A stretch of 64,000 bases of DNA from Aptenodytes patagonicus (lineage: Eukaryota > Chordata > Aves > Sphenisciformes > Spheniscidae): positions 1,619,501 to 1,683,500 of the forward strand of contig NC_134962.1 in the NCBI RefSeq assembly GCF_965638725.1, given 5' to 3'. The translations under genes and the position numbers were made by a program. The notes beneath the pieces were generated by a model. That model saw nothing but the letters and a program-made list of their open reading frames with translations. It was not told where the DNA came from and searched no databases. Below, one piece after another: positions 48,701 to 60,137 of this stretch. The stretch's first letter is position 1; every line of letters starts with the position of its first letter.

Positions 48701-51700
48701 GGGGCACGCTACGCCCCACGCACGTGAGGGAAGGAGAAGCCCGTTCGCTCTTTGACCTCCTGCTACCGAGCCCAACCATCGGTATCAGTGAAACCTCTGG
48801 CCTCTCCCACAGCACACACCCACTTCCACTGAAAACCAGCTTTAGGGAGTTGGCATATACTGTATCAGCAGCCAGCTCTTCCCTCTTCCCTCTTCTTTTA
48901 TTGCCCTACACACCCAGTTGTGCCTGAAGCCATGAGCTGACCTAAAAGCAACCTGCAGAATCAGGCAGGCCTCTAAAAAGCTGCTTTACGGCCCATCGCA
49001 GAAAGGATTTCCCAAGTCCAGGCTTCCTCTTTTCAATGCCCACGTTGACCAACATAGAGCTCGCTCACCATTACTCATGAGAAACGGCTTCTCTGAACAA
49101 GTGCACGGGCTTCAGTGCAAAGAGAAGACCGATTTTAGGCAGCAGCAGCAGCAGCATCTGCAGCAGTACCTGTCCTCTGCCTCGGGGATGGAAAAGACCA
49201 TCTCTCCTATGAAGGGCAAGGACCATCCTTTGGAAAGCCCTCTTGCAACGGAGCCCAGAGGAGACACTCCCTCAGCAGGGTATTGTTGAGTCCATGTATA
49301 AATGCCAGCGACGGCTTACGACGGCATCACACACGGTATGGTCCTGGAAATGAAAGTTTGGCCCTGCTCCCCAAATTCATGCAAATTTTAACCATTCAAC
49401 CTATTCAATAGGTCCCTTACCCATAATCTTCTCAACAACTTCACAACTTCCTCTCAAACTGAGCAGACACTGGAAGTGCCCAAATTTCTCAAACTCTCCA
49501 ATAATGCAGTTAAATTGAGGCAGCACCTCTCCACCCAGGACTGCCCAACTTGGCCGAGAAGACAAGTATCAGGTACAACAGTACCAAGAACGTCCTCCTC
49601 TCCCACCGTGATGTGGTTCTGATGCAAAGCAGCTTACCAAAGCTCATCAAAACCAGGACAAGCCAGGTGCGCCTGCAACGCGGGCACGGGAAGGCACGAG
49701 TCCAGCCTCAGGAACCTTTATTCTCACCTGCACACACTTCACGTTGATCCCAGGGCACACAAACTTTCTCCAGATGAGGTTGGCTTTGCTGTCCCCGCAG
49801 GTGATGGGGTAGACAATCTCTGCCTCCAAACTGTCCTCATCTTCAGCCATCTTCACTTCTCACAGGGAACAGAGGAAGGGACAGATCAAAAAGAAACGTG
49901 AGTTGCAGCCCCCGACTCACCACCCTGACGCACACATACAGTGACAAAGCAGTTTTGAAGCTCAGGATTAAAAAAAAAGAAATGTAGACGATGCTTGGTG
50001 GGGTGCGTTGGGGTTTGTGGCCACCATTCACTTGCACTTTGCTACTAAAGCATCCAACCACCCAAATTCTCAGGCAAAACAGTGCAGGCAGATTTACACC
50101 GATCCGGCCACAGCTGAGCGTGTGAAACCTGAGAAGTCAGTGGCCAGGGCTGAAAAAAATTCAATTCTGGATAAAAATGAAAGGAATGATGTTGTTCAGG
50201 TAATTACACATTCACCTTTGGTTTTAGAGCGCAACTGTTTTTAAGGTAACTCCATCCCAGCTGGTTACAGTCTTTGCTCACTAAATTCACTTTTACTTGT
50301 AACCAAAGCCAGCGAGTTTGCTGCAAAACTGACATCCCCATCACAAGCCGGAAGGGCAGGAGCCAGCGACGGCCAGACACGGGGTCTCATCCTGCACCAG
50401 GAGAGGGCAGCAGCAGCCCAGCCAGCAGCTGCCAGCTCCCTTCCCACCACCCAGCCCCTGCAGCTCTCCGGCCTCCCCTTGATGCTGGGGAGAGCATCCC
50501 CAGGGCCATCTGCACAGCAGCGGCCGGACCCCCTCGGCCGGCACCAGCGCAGGGGTGGTGGAGCTGGCATGGCTGAACCGAGGGGCTACGGCACGGGCTG
50601 AACCTACCTAGGACCGCTTCCTTCAGATGCGTGGAGGCTGTAAAGGCAGCAGCAGCCGCAGCAGCTGCATTTTCGGTCTCCAGCGTGTCCTCGTTTATGT
50701 CACCGCTGGTAAGAGAGTCGGAGAGGCAGAGTTAAGCCACGTGGATGTGCCACCCCCGACGCCCCACGGAGACATTGCTTCAAAAGTCACTCGGACTACA
50801 TTTTCCCCACAAGAGCTAAAAGTCAGCTCTGGTTTTGAGAGGCTCAGCTCCGTTTTTCCGTAGGGAGGTGAAGAGCCCCGCAGCTGGCAGGACCGCTGCC
50901 GGCAGCCCAGCCGGCTCTGCCTTGCCTCCCTTTTAACCCCAGCCCCACCGAGCTGCCTCCGGCGCAGCCCGTGCAGGGGAGCTGGCGTGGAGGGATGCTG
51001 TCAGCACGGCCCCTTGCTCAGAAGTTGCCGCCAGCCTCTGGCAGCTTCGCCTGAGAAGATTTCCCCAGGAAAAACACACGCGAAACACGCTGCCGCTGTC
51101 TGGGCGATGGATTGCCTGAATCTGCCGGTATGCAGGATGCTCCCAGGAGCAGGACCTCAAGGAGCCGCAAACACGCTATAAAGGAGCTCGACAAACCCTA
51201 ACAGCGGATCCATGAGCAGAGATAACATAACATGAGCTACAGACCCTCGCCATCCAATCTCTGAGCCTCTTACAACTCAATATACCCATGATATTAACTA
51301 ATAGCTGGCTATCCGACTGTTTTCATCCTCCCCACCCCGGAGATCTCCGGCTTCTCTCGGTGCTTTGCCGATGGAGAGGCACAGCTGGTCCTGCACAGCA
51401 TCCGCACCCTCACTGCTCGCCCCTTCCAGCTCTCACTGCGGCATACAGAGCCCCAAGCCCCTCCAACGAGCTTCGGTGCGCGTTCAGACGGGAAAGGCAT
51501 TTAGGGCTGTGATCTGGGACACGCTCCTCACCCCCTCGGCTGCGAGGGTTCCGGATCCGACCTGTGCATCACGGCCAGCTCTCAGCATGGACCATTCCTA
51601 ATGGGTTTTAAGATGTGCGTTTGGTTTTGTTATTGAACGTGTCTAATTACTGCAGCAAGCTTGTCCTGCAGGGGCGGGGAGGGAAAACAGTTAACTTTTC

Positions 51701-54700
51701 ACACACTTCAGCATATAAACTTCCTAAGGAAGACTGTAAGGAGAAAACAAACCTGAAATCTACCCCAGTTTGGTACCACAAGTGAATTAAAAGAATGGTC
51801 CTAGTGACTCACCGGCAACCACATTTCCCACCCGCGGTGCCACCGGGACAAGCAAATTCAAGAGCGACTGGTTTTTCCATCCTGGCCCCCTAACACACAG
51901 CTCCGGGGCGGAACTGCAGCTTCAAAGCACCCCTCCCCTTGCCAGCTGCAGGGCAGGGACTGATGGGGAGCAGCAGCGAGATAAGAGAACCCGTGTGGGC
52001 GGCAGCTCAGCCTCACCAGGTGAGAAACTTGGGAGATGCTGCTTCAGAGAAGCAGGAGCTGAAGACAGCCCCAGCTGTGGAAGAAAGGCACCGCGGGATG
52101 TCACGCTGCCTCTGCAGCTCGCAGCCACCAACAACCCAGACCCCTGGGAGGGAAAGGCGGTGGATAACGCGGAAGGACTCGGAAAGGTAAACTCGGAGCT
52201 AACGCATTTGCACACGGGTGAATATTACAGAAGTGGCAGTCTGACACGAGAAAAATGGAAGAACTGTAACCTGGTTTTTCTTCACCAGTTTGCCGCTTGG
52301 TTCTTGCATTGCTCCAGATGCATTCGGAGAAAAGCCAGCAATACCACTTCAGCAGGGTGCCAGGGCTGCAAGAGGCGGCAGCCACCTCCGACGTGCAAAG
52401 CCCAGCACTCCACAGCCCTGACTCTGACCTGCCTCCACCTGCCACCGGATCAAAAACCTCCACCGACTCACCTAGAAGCAGCACCCCAGCAGAAAGCCAG
52501 CGCCTGAAACAGAGCTTCCTCCAGGAGTCCATCGCATTCGCGCCACTCCAAAAAAATGACCCCAAGACGTGGTTGGACTGGGAGAAATAACCCAGCCCAT
52601 GTCTTAAACCCCATCCTCCAGAGAAACAAACCAACCAACTTCAACAGCTTGCATGAAAAATTCGAACAACTAAAGCCTGCGTCTGCCATGGAGATGTAAC
52701 GGGGGGGGAAGAGAAAAACCACAGGAAAAGGTGAGTTTCTCCACGCCGCTTCCCCCATCCCATTCCAGAGGAACAGACTGAGGCAGATGCAGGAGAAAAC
52801 TCAAACACCTTCCAGGCCCCAGCAGTGCATCCCACCGAGCCGGTCCTGCCTTCACCGGTTGCCATGACGAAGCCGGGGGAGGACGGCTCTCATCTTCCTC
52901 CCCGGGAGGATCCATAAACCAGATGGGAGGAAGGGAGAAAGCGGGTGCTGATAAAGCAGCGGGCTTGTGTCTCCTTTCTCCTCCGCTCCTGCCTCTCCTG
53001 GGAACTTGAGAGGAAAAAAAAGTCTCCACCAGAAACCTGCGCTGGGGATGCTGATCAAAAACACAAGCACCTCATCAGAGCGTCAAGCACAGATCCCTCC
53101 CGATCGCAGATGGAAGGGAAAAGCTTCTTGCCGATTATTACTATTTTCCCATTTCCCTCTGCCTTTTCCAGTCAATCTTAAAACACATGAACTAATTAAG
53201 CTCTTAAAAAAAAAAAATTATGCAACCAATGGTTAAAAGAGCAAAACCATACCCAAAGGAGCACTAGAAAAAGGCATCAACCCCCAAGCTGAGCTTGGTT
53301 TCCAAGCGCCACATAAGACAAGTTGAAAGCCCGCTTCCCGTGCGAGCGGTGACCGAGCCAAAGCCGAGGAATCCCAGCCCGTGCTTGCAGCCGCTTTCCT
53401 CACGCCAGTTGGGGCTGCAAAGGGAAAACAGAGGGAGAGGGAGCCAGCGCCGCTACGGCGTCTCCCTGGGAGGAGCGAAACCCGGCGGAGGCAACCGTCC
53501 AAGGCTACGGAGAGACCGTGGGTGGCTCACGCTGCCGCCCACCACCAGCCCCACAGCCCTGCTCGGCGAGGGGAGTCCCAGCAGCCGGCGCAAGGGGAGT
53601 CGGGCGGGCTTTGCTCCGCAAGCCCGAGAACCACATCCTTCCCATGGACACGCTGCCGTCCCGGAGCACGGGGGAGCGAGGAGCCTGCCCACCGGCCCTT
53701 CTCCAGAGAGCTGCATGGAAAACCCTCAGGGAATCTCCTAATGCCCGCTAAGATATACTCCGCTCGTAGCTGCGATTAAAATAAAAATCATCCTCTCTCT
53801 GCTGCGTAGAGCTGTCCTGCTCCTGACCATCCAGGGGACACTGGGAAGATGAGAAAAGGTTTCCAGAGAAAAATAGAAGAGGAAATAAGATCAAATGGAA
53901 ATCAAACTGATTGAGCCAGCCTCTGTCATGATCCATGTTCCCGGACAACGCTGCGCTGCTGCACTTGGGTCTGCAAAGGCTCGGAGCCACATTAAAACCA
54001 GAAACCGTTCTGCATCCAAGAAAAGCCACATCCCAAGTTTCACGTCTGGCTGGTTCTCCACCGAGGGAGCTAAGGAAGTCACCGTGGGCCAGAAAGCAAG
54101 AGGAGCGGAGCCTTTCTTCCCCACCATCACCCGCTCTTTCGGGAATGGAAAAGGCTCTCGGAAGCGCTCGCAGACCCGGGGTGCGGAGGAGGAGCGGGGC
54201 AGCTCCTGCCCACGGCGTCCCCACCGCCTGCCCCAGCGCTGACGGCTCTCGTCGCTGCCCGTCCCCGCCCGTCCCCTACCAGAAGTTCATCTGTTAATGA
54301 GCTTTACACCAGTTACAGCAGAACAAGGGGAATGGCGCCCGTGCCGTAATGTAAAAGCTGTGCTCTGCCCCGAGCCACAGGGAACCGACACAGAAACAGC
54401 AGGGCATACTTGAGGAGAGGAGACAAATGTCTCCTTTTTGTGGAGAGCAATAAGCAGCCGCTCGCTACCCACTTATTTCAAGTGCAGGGACTCCTGGATC
54501 AGACAAACCTGCCCGGATCCAGCTCCGGGCGTGAACTTGGATTTTTCTGCCCACCAAAAGAGCAAAGCACTAAAATGTCTCTGGGCACCGTCCCACAAAG
54601 GACTGTAGAGAAATAAAGCAAAGAACCCGCCGCTACACGGGCCTTCAAGGTACCAGCCAGGCACTTGGGCCGTGGAAGCAAAGACTTGACCGACCTGCAG

Positions 54701-55641
54701 CCGAACAGACCAGACCTGAACGAGCAGCAGTCCCGGATCCGAAATGCCAACAAGAAAGGCAGAAATTGGGCAAAGCAGCAGCACTTTACCAATCGGACAC
54801 ATTCACTCCGGTTTTTTGAGCAGTGCCTCTCCATTCAACTCCGCGTGGTTTCAAGGCCACCTCTCTCGCTCCTATTGCCGGCAGCGGAGGTTCCTGCAGA
54901 GCTCTGCCGAAAAACACGGCCCCAAACCCGCCTTGGGAAGAGGAGCCCTGCTGCACCGCACTCACCACGCCGCGGACAGACTCATCTCTTGGAGGTACGC
55001 AGCTTAGTGAAGCAATCACGAAATAAATAGCAGAAAAACATTGATTTAGCTACTGGTGTCCTGTTCCACCCGGATTTGTGTCCATTCCAACATCCACATC
55101 CACTCAGAAAAGATGCTTTGGTTTGGTTTTGGGGTTTTTGTTGGTTTTGGGTTTTTTTTAAAGACATTTTCCCCCATCCATCCAAAACAAACTGTTGCAT
55201 TGCTTTTTATTCTGGGTAGCCCCAGCTTAAAACCACCGGTGGTAACTCAGCTTTAACAGAAAAGGCGGAGCCTGCTCTGCTCTGTAAGCTCGGAGCTGCA
55301 GAGCCCACAGCCCTGGGCACGGCCCCAGGGGCGTCAGCGAGGACCTAACGAGGAACCGGGGATTGCCCAGACGTCGCTGAGGTCCCCACTGTGAGAAGTG
55401 ACGCAGGAGTAAGTAGTAGGTGATTAAATACACCCAGCCCAGCCGACTACGACCACGGGTGCGAGGTTTTCCAGCACATCACCTCGGCGTACGCCGACCC
55501 CGTCTCTTACCCGTGCTGGGACAGGTTGGTGGTGACCAGCACCGTTTTCACCTCCTCCACGCCGCCTCCATCCACTGCGCCGTCAGGCGTTGTCACCACC
55601 ACCACCTCCTCCATGTGAACGCTGACGTCCGGCGTCGCCAT
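41775..55641 (-). CDS. GMEB2: GMEB2, glucocorticoid modulatory element-binding protein 2 (spliced, 9 coding exons, 532 residues)
   Basis: Coding exons in transcript order: 55641-55511, 50705-50608, 49855-49728, 48218-48115, 45922-45765, 44056-43985, 43409-43272, 42729-42607, 42421-41775. Phases agree throughout and the sum is 1,599 bases, or 532 residues (human 530). The start ATG has G at -3 and +4 and begins MATPDVSVHMEEVVVV. The exon extends upstream to an acceptor at 55703. GMEB2 is a nuclear transcription factor that, with GMEB1, binds the glucocorticoid modulatory element (ACGT cores) and tunes glucocorticoid-receptor responses. It also binds parvovirus initiator proteins as a host factor. 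The SAND domain with its KDWK core (140-143), a central helical region, a coiled coil rich in EQQCDEHRKRAKELKHK, and a long Ser/Thr/Val-rich C-terminal activation region are all present. Intron 1 of the coding part spans 4.8 kb. No defects are seen. Confidence 0.97.
45040..45300. other. AT-rich island in GMEB2 intron 5 (candidate conserved non-coding element)
   Basis: A markedly AT-rich patch with TAATTATAGGTCAAATTAAG-type homeodomain/nuclear-receptor-like motifs, within GC-rich intron sequence. No repeat family is recognised. Conservation is only a suspicion. Confidence 0.3.
45765..49855 (-). CDS. GMEB2: GMEB2 coding exons 3-5: SAND (KDWK) DNA-binding domain
   Basis: Exon 3 (49855-49728) opens with VKMAEDEDSLEAEIVYP and carries GDSKANLIWRKFVCPGINVKC. 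Exon 4 (48218-48115) has ISPKEFVHLAGKSTLKDWKR, with the DNA-contacting KDWK at residues 140-143. Exon 5 (45922-45765) carries DSGELDFYQHTKVCSNTCRS, whose Cys/His residues form the zinc site adjoining the SAND fold in GMEB proteins. All diagnostic residues are intact. The exon 3 acceptor is purine-rich (GTGAGAAG), which is weak; the choice is supported by phase and family sequence. Confidence 0.95.
48515..48537. repeat. (GT)n microsatellite in GMEB2 intron
   Basis: Eleven uninterrupted GT units, preceded by a G-run. Confidence 0.95.
50608..50705 (-). CDS. GMEB2: GMEB2 coding exon 2 with polyalanine tract
   Basis: This exon encodes GGDINEDTLETEN followed by eight Ala and FTASTHLKEAVL. The Ala run is encoded by mixed GCN codons (GCA, GCT, GCG, GCC), so it is not a pure triplet repeat and should be stable. 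Confidence 0.93.
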
Positions 55642-55702
55642 CGCAAGGCAGGAGCGGGCAGCGACGGGCAGCCAGGCGGGAGAGCCCTCGGTCACCGGCT
55701 GC
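55642..55702 (-). other. GMEB2: GMEB2 5'UTR part of the start-codon exon
   Basis: An acceptor GTTTCTCCGCAG ends at 55703, leaving 61 bases of leader before the ATG at 55641. No upstream ATG lies in this segment. Confidence 0.8.
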
Positions 55703-57837
55703 CTGCGGAGAAACGAGGGGAAAGTCCCACGTGAAAAGGTCTCTCTGCTAAAATCGGTCATGGAAAGACCATCGGTGCGGTGGGAGCAAGGGGGCTGCAG
55801 GGAATCCACGCTCCTAAGGAGGGGGGGATTAGCAAATCCCCAACCCCTCCATCCCAAGAGGAGGGATGAGGGGAGGCTCATAACCCAACAGGCGCTCTGC
55901 AGGCTGGGTGAGGGCGATGGGCACGGGAAGGGGCAAGGGGCAGGAAGGGACTGGGGCGCAGGTGGCGAGGGGCAGAGTGTGGGAGCGGATAGCAGGCAAA
56001 AAAACGGTCCTGGCTTTCACCAAAAACTCTACGAAGAGACACAGTTTGAAGGTGCGTTTCCAAATGTATTTCAAACTATCTCAGAAGGATTTCAACGCTG
56101 TTGGAGGAGCTCAACACTGTCTCCTCCATGGCAGAAACAGGAACCCTCCTCTCCTCCAAAGTCACACACAAAAAACCAAATTAAGAAAGCACTTCAAGCC
56201 TGCAGAAACAAAGTGACATCTGAAAACTATTTCAAAGCATGTGTTTCTAAGAAATCAGCAATAGATTTAAGACAGCATTTAAAACTGACTTCAGCGCCCA
56301 CCCCTGCAAAGCCAGTATTTCGTGTGCAGGAAGAAACCTGGGGGAAAAACCCCAACCAACTAGTTAACCAAAGGCACAAGAGCCATCCACCTCTACGCTC
56401 TCACGGTTGCGCTACGTCCCCGGCTGCTCCAGCCTCCATACCCAGAGCACAACGTAACTCACGGGGGAAAAGCCCCGGTCCCCCGGGGACACCATCGCCC
56501 GCCTCTCCTGCCAGCTTGCGCCCTGCAACTGAGCCCGTGCCTGCTTTCCCGGGGATTTTAGGTAACTGTAGAATTAAAAGCAGTTTTAAGCCATTCAAGC
56601 AATGGGAGAGGAGAGGTCCAAAATGGAAATGACTATCCTTTACCCACACATACGTATACACGCACGCATGAACGTCCTCCCAACGCCCGTGTTACTGTTC
56701 AGGTTACAAGGATGGTGCGATAAAATTAGCGTACGCAATTTAGAGCCACAAAACCGTTTGCAAATCAGCCCGAGTGAGCCACGCCTGCATTTCCCCCCCT
56801 AACACCCGAGCAGCACCCACTTGCACCCTAACGCCCAGGTATTGAGGGTGACTACAACGCATCTCCTGTAGTACTGCACCGATATCACCTATAGCGCCAG
56901 CGCAGCCTATACAGGGGCGTAGCTGTGCGAGTGCTCCTCTTGTCACGCTCCGGCCGTTCAAGCTCGGGCTCCTACGGGGCAGCGCCACCCGGGCTCGAGC
57001 CGAGAGCCGCAGGGCAAGCTCCTGCCCTGCTCACGGGTTTGTTTTCAGTATCACCTGAGCAGGACCAGAACCACCGCTGCTCCTCTGCAGAGCTTTATTT
57101 CAAGCCGAGAGCTTGCTCACGCCAGCCCGCGTGCCGCTTTCATCACGTGGGAAAGCGGCAAGGTGGAAGAAATTGATTTTCCTGAAACTTGGGGTTCCTC
57201 AAGCAAGCGACACCCCCACCCGCGTACACGCAGCAGCACCTTTGCCCTTCCCGAAGGAGTCGCGTTCCGGAGCGGTGGCACAGAGCGCGGTGGGGGAGCC
57301 GCTCGGCTCCCACCGCCTCCCCTGGGCCGCCACCGGAGCCGTGCGCTGACCTGAGGTGTCTGATCTGACTTTGCAACGCGATTCGTGGCCCACAGAAACT
57401 CCTGCCCCGACCCACGCGGACCCCATGAGATGATCTTCCCCTCCACGGAGGCCACGGGGCTTATCCGAGCCGAGTAGCTGAAAGGTGGACGGGTCCCTAC
57501 GAGACAGCCCAGCGTGAAGTCACCAACCGAATCAGCTCCGTTTCTGCAGCAGCAAGGAACAAAGCGAGGGCGGCCGGACCAAGGGCAAGGCGAGAGAAAG
57601 AGGAGGGTTTGCCACAAACCAGCATTTTAACGATTGCAGAAGCGGGCAGGGTTGCAGCGTGCCAGCCGCACGCCTGCTCCCTGCTTCCCCTCGCTCCTGC
57701 ACCGGGCCGGCAGCTCCCTGCGGCAGCCGCTGCCGTTTATCGGGATAAAAGCCTGCTGGGTGCTGCACATCGGTGAACGAAGATGCAACACACAGCGCAG
57801 CTGCTTGGCTGCGTTCAGTTTAACTGCTGCAATTTTT

Positions 57838-57857
57838 TGTTGTTGTTGTTGTTGTTG
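57838..57857. repeat. (TTG)n microsatellite
   Basis: Six to seven tandem TTG units in GMEB2 intron 1. Confidence 0.9.
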
Positions 57858-58359
57858 CTCTATCCCTACACCTGTCTTTCGTTTTGGGGCAAAACCCTTC
57901 CTGCAGCGTTAGCGTCACCCGCCACGGCCTCTGCCCAGGTACCCGGTTTCGGGACGCTCCGGACGTCCCGCCCAGCTCCCACCGGGGCTGGCGGAGGGTT
58001 GGCTGCACGGGCACCGCGGGAAGGCTTGAACTCCACGAGCGCGTGTCGCTCAGGTACCTTTGGGCAGGAACCAGTGTGGGATGGAGAAAAACCGGGCTGA
58101 AAACACAAGTAATCATCAGCAGTGGGGCGCAGCGGGGCGGCTGGAGGGGGACGAGGGCTGGCAGGGAGCACCCCAGCTCTACCAGGGCTCTGCGCACCCG
58201 TGCGCGTCCCTCCCGGTGCATCTTGGATGGCACTGAGCAAGCTTCAGTGGCTGCAGGAAAGATTTGGTGGTGAGGCAGGGGAAAAAAAAAAAAAAAATAT
58301 AGCATTGCACCACTCGGAAAGGAGGGAGAGATTTTTGGGGTGCACTGGCAGTGGAGGAG

Positions 58360-58960
58360 GGCACAGAGCTGGGGTCCCGCAGCGTGGGGAGAGGGGTTGG
58401 GGGTGGCACTGCTGGGGGACAGGGCGCGTGGGGGGGGAGTGTATCGGGTGCGTGGGGGCAGCAAGCAAGGGGGGGGGGGTGCACAGAGAGGGGGCTTGAA
58501 GGCGTGCATGCAGGGAGGGTGCATGGGGGGGGGGCAAGCGCGGGGCCGCGTAGAGAGGGAGGGAGGTGCGGGGGGGGGGGGGGCTTCACCAGGGGTGCGG
58601 GGGGGGGTTGCATAGGGTGTTGCACAGAGGTGCACAGGGCGGGGGGGGGGGGGGGGGCATAGAGGGTATGGAAGGCGCAGGGGGGTTGCACGGGGGTGCA
58701 CAGAGAGGCGACTTCACGGGGGGGGGGGGGACGGAGTGCAGCCAGGGGTGCACGGGAAATGGGCTGCACGGAGAGGGGGCGCACGGGGGGGGGGGTGGGG
58801 GGTCGTGGCTGCACAGACGGGGGGTGCATGCGGACGGGGGGGCGTACAGCGGAGGTACATGGGGGGGGCTGCAGAGAGGGGGGCGCGGGGGGGGGGAGGC
58901 TGCCCGGAAGAGGGGCGCGGGGGGGGGGGTGGGGGGGGTGCAGGGGGCTACCGCCGCGCG
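58360..58960. repeat. G-rich irregular minisatellite in GMEB2 intron 1
   Basis: On the plus strand, runs of 6-15 G alternate with short GTGCACAGAG/GGTGCATGG-like spacers over about 600 bases. Many positions satisfy the four-G-run rule for quadruplexes. The G-rich strand is the template strand for GMEB2. Units vary in length, so no single period fits. Confidence 0.88.
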
Positions 58961-59190
58961 CAGGACTCCCCCGGCGCCGGGAGGGGCGGGCGGGAGGCTC
59001 GCGGCGCTCCGCGTGGCGCCGCGCGGGCGGGCGGGGGGCGGGTGCCCCCCCCGCTTCCCCGCGGCGGGGCGGCGCGCGCGCTCCCGCCGACGGCGCCGGG
59101 CGCGAGGCCGGCGGGGGTGGGGGGGGTGGGGTGGGGGGGAGAGAGGGGGGGGGCGCGTGGGCGCGCTCACGCTGGCAGCGCCGGGCGCGC

Positions 59191-59236
59191 GGGAGGGAGG
59201 GAGGGAGGGAGGGAGGAGGAGGAGGAGGAGGAGGGG
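59191..59236. repeat. (GGGA)n-(GGA)n microsatellite
   Basis: About six GGGA units followed by about eight GGA units on the plus strand, in the 3' flank of GMEB2 exon 1 (intron 1). Confidence 0.9.
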
Positions 59237-59376
59237 GGGGCGCGGGGGGGGCGGGCGGCCGGGCGCTGCCGCCGTCTCCTGCCGCTGCCGTAACGTCCTG
59301 ACGCTCCGCAGGGACCCGCCGGCCGGACGGCGCGTGCGGAGGCCCCGCGGCGGGTGACGCCGGGCCCGGCGCTTAC

Positions 59377-59620
59377 CTCAGGCCGGGGTCCCGCTGCCCC
59401 GCTCCGGCTCCGGCGGCGGGCGCTCCGGCTGGGCGGCGGGCGGGCGGTGGGTGCGGGGAGGGAAGGGAAGGGAGGGAAGGGAGGCAGGGTGGGGGGGGGG
59501 TGGAGGGGGGGGGAAGCGGGGCTCCGCCGCGCGCGGCTCTCGGCCCTCGCGCAGGCGCAGGGCCGGGCCCGGCTCCCGGGACTTATTTCGCGGGGGCGCC
59601 GCGGCCCGAGCTGCCTGTGA
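59377..59620 (-). other. GMEB2: GMEB2 non-coding exon 1 (start approximate)
   Basis: A donor GGCCTGAG/GTAAGC fixes the 3' end at 59377. The first intron would run to the acceptor at 55703, about 3.7 kb, which is in line with the family. The transcription start is unknown; 59620 is placed between the two NRF1 sites. Confidence 0.6.
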
Positions 59621-60034
59621 AATAGGTGCCGGGCCGGCGCGGTGCGCCTGCGCAGGGGCGGCGCGCGGGGGGGGGGCAGGGCGCGCGCGCCGCCCGGGGC
59701 TGCTCGCGCGTGGGGTCCGCTGCTGCGCCGGCAGCCGCCGGCGTGGGGGATCCCCCGGGCTCCCTGCGTGTCCTTCCCGGGTCCTGCGTGTGTCCCGTCC
59801 ACCCCCCCCCCGGGCCCTGCATGCCTTCCCTGGCTCCCCGCGTGCATTCCGGGGTTCGTGCGTGACAACCCCCCCCCCTCCTCCCCCCGGGGCCTGTGCG
59901 TGATGCCCTCCCCTTGCGTGCAGCCAGTGTATGCGCGGTCCCTGGCCCCCCGAATGTGCCCAGGGCTCCTGCGTGCCCCCCAGCCCAGGGCATGGCTGCA
60001 CGAGGCAAATGGATGCACCCACGGCGTGTGTGTG

Positions 60035-60055
60035 CCCCCCCCCCCCCCCCCCCCC
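60035..60055. repeat. Homopolymer tract C21
   Basis: Twenty-one consecutive C on the plus strand, preceded by GTGTGTGTG. Confidence 0.9.
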
Positions 60056-60114
60056 GGCCCCCCAAGGCCATGCGTGCACCTGAGGCCAAGTGCAGTGGGG
60101 GTGCTGGGCGTATG

Positions 60115-60137
60115 TTCCCTCCCTCCCTCCCTCCCTC
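60115..60137. repeat. (CCCT)n microsatellite
   Basis: Five to six tandem CCCT units. Confidence 0.9.

Larger units (their letters stand above)
58970..59790 (-). promoter_or_regulatory. GMEB2: CpG-island promoter of GMEB2
   Basis: Dense CpG sequence surrounds the candidate first exon. Two NRF1-type sites are visible: CGCGCAGGCGCA at 59548-59559 and the near-palindrome TGCGCCTGCGCA at 59643-59654. They are 95 bases apart. There is no TATA box, so this is a typical housekeeping promoter. Confidence 0.8.

Noticed and set aside
49139-49170. CAG-rich stretch in GMEB2 intron 3 as a triplet-expansion locus
   Set aside because: Only about five pure units followed by interrupted ones; unremarkable.
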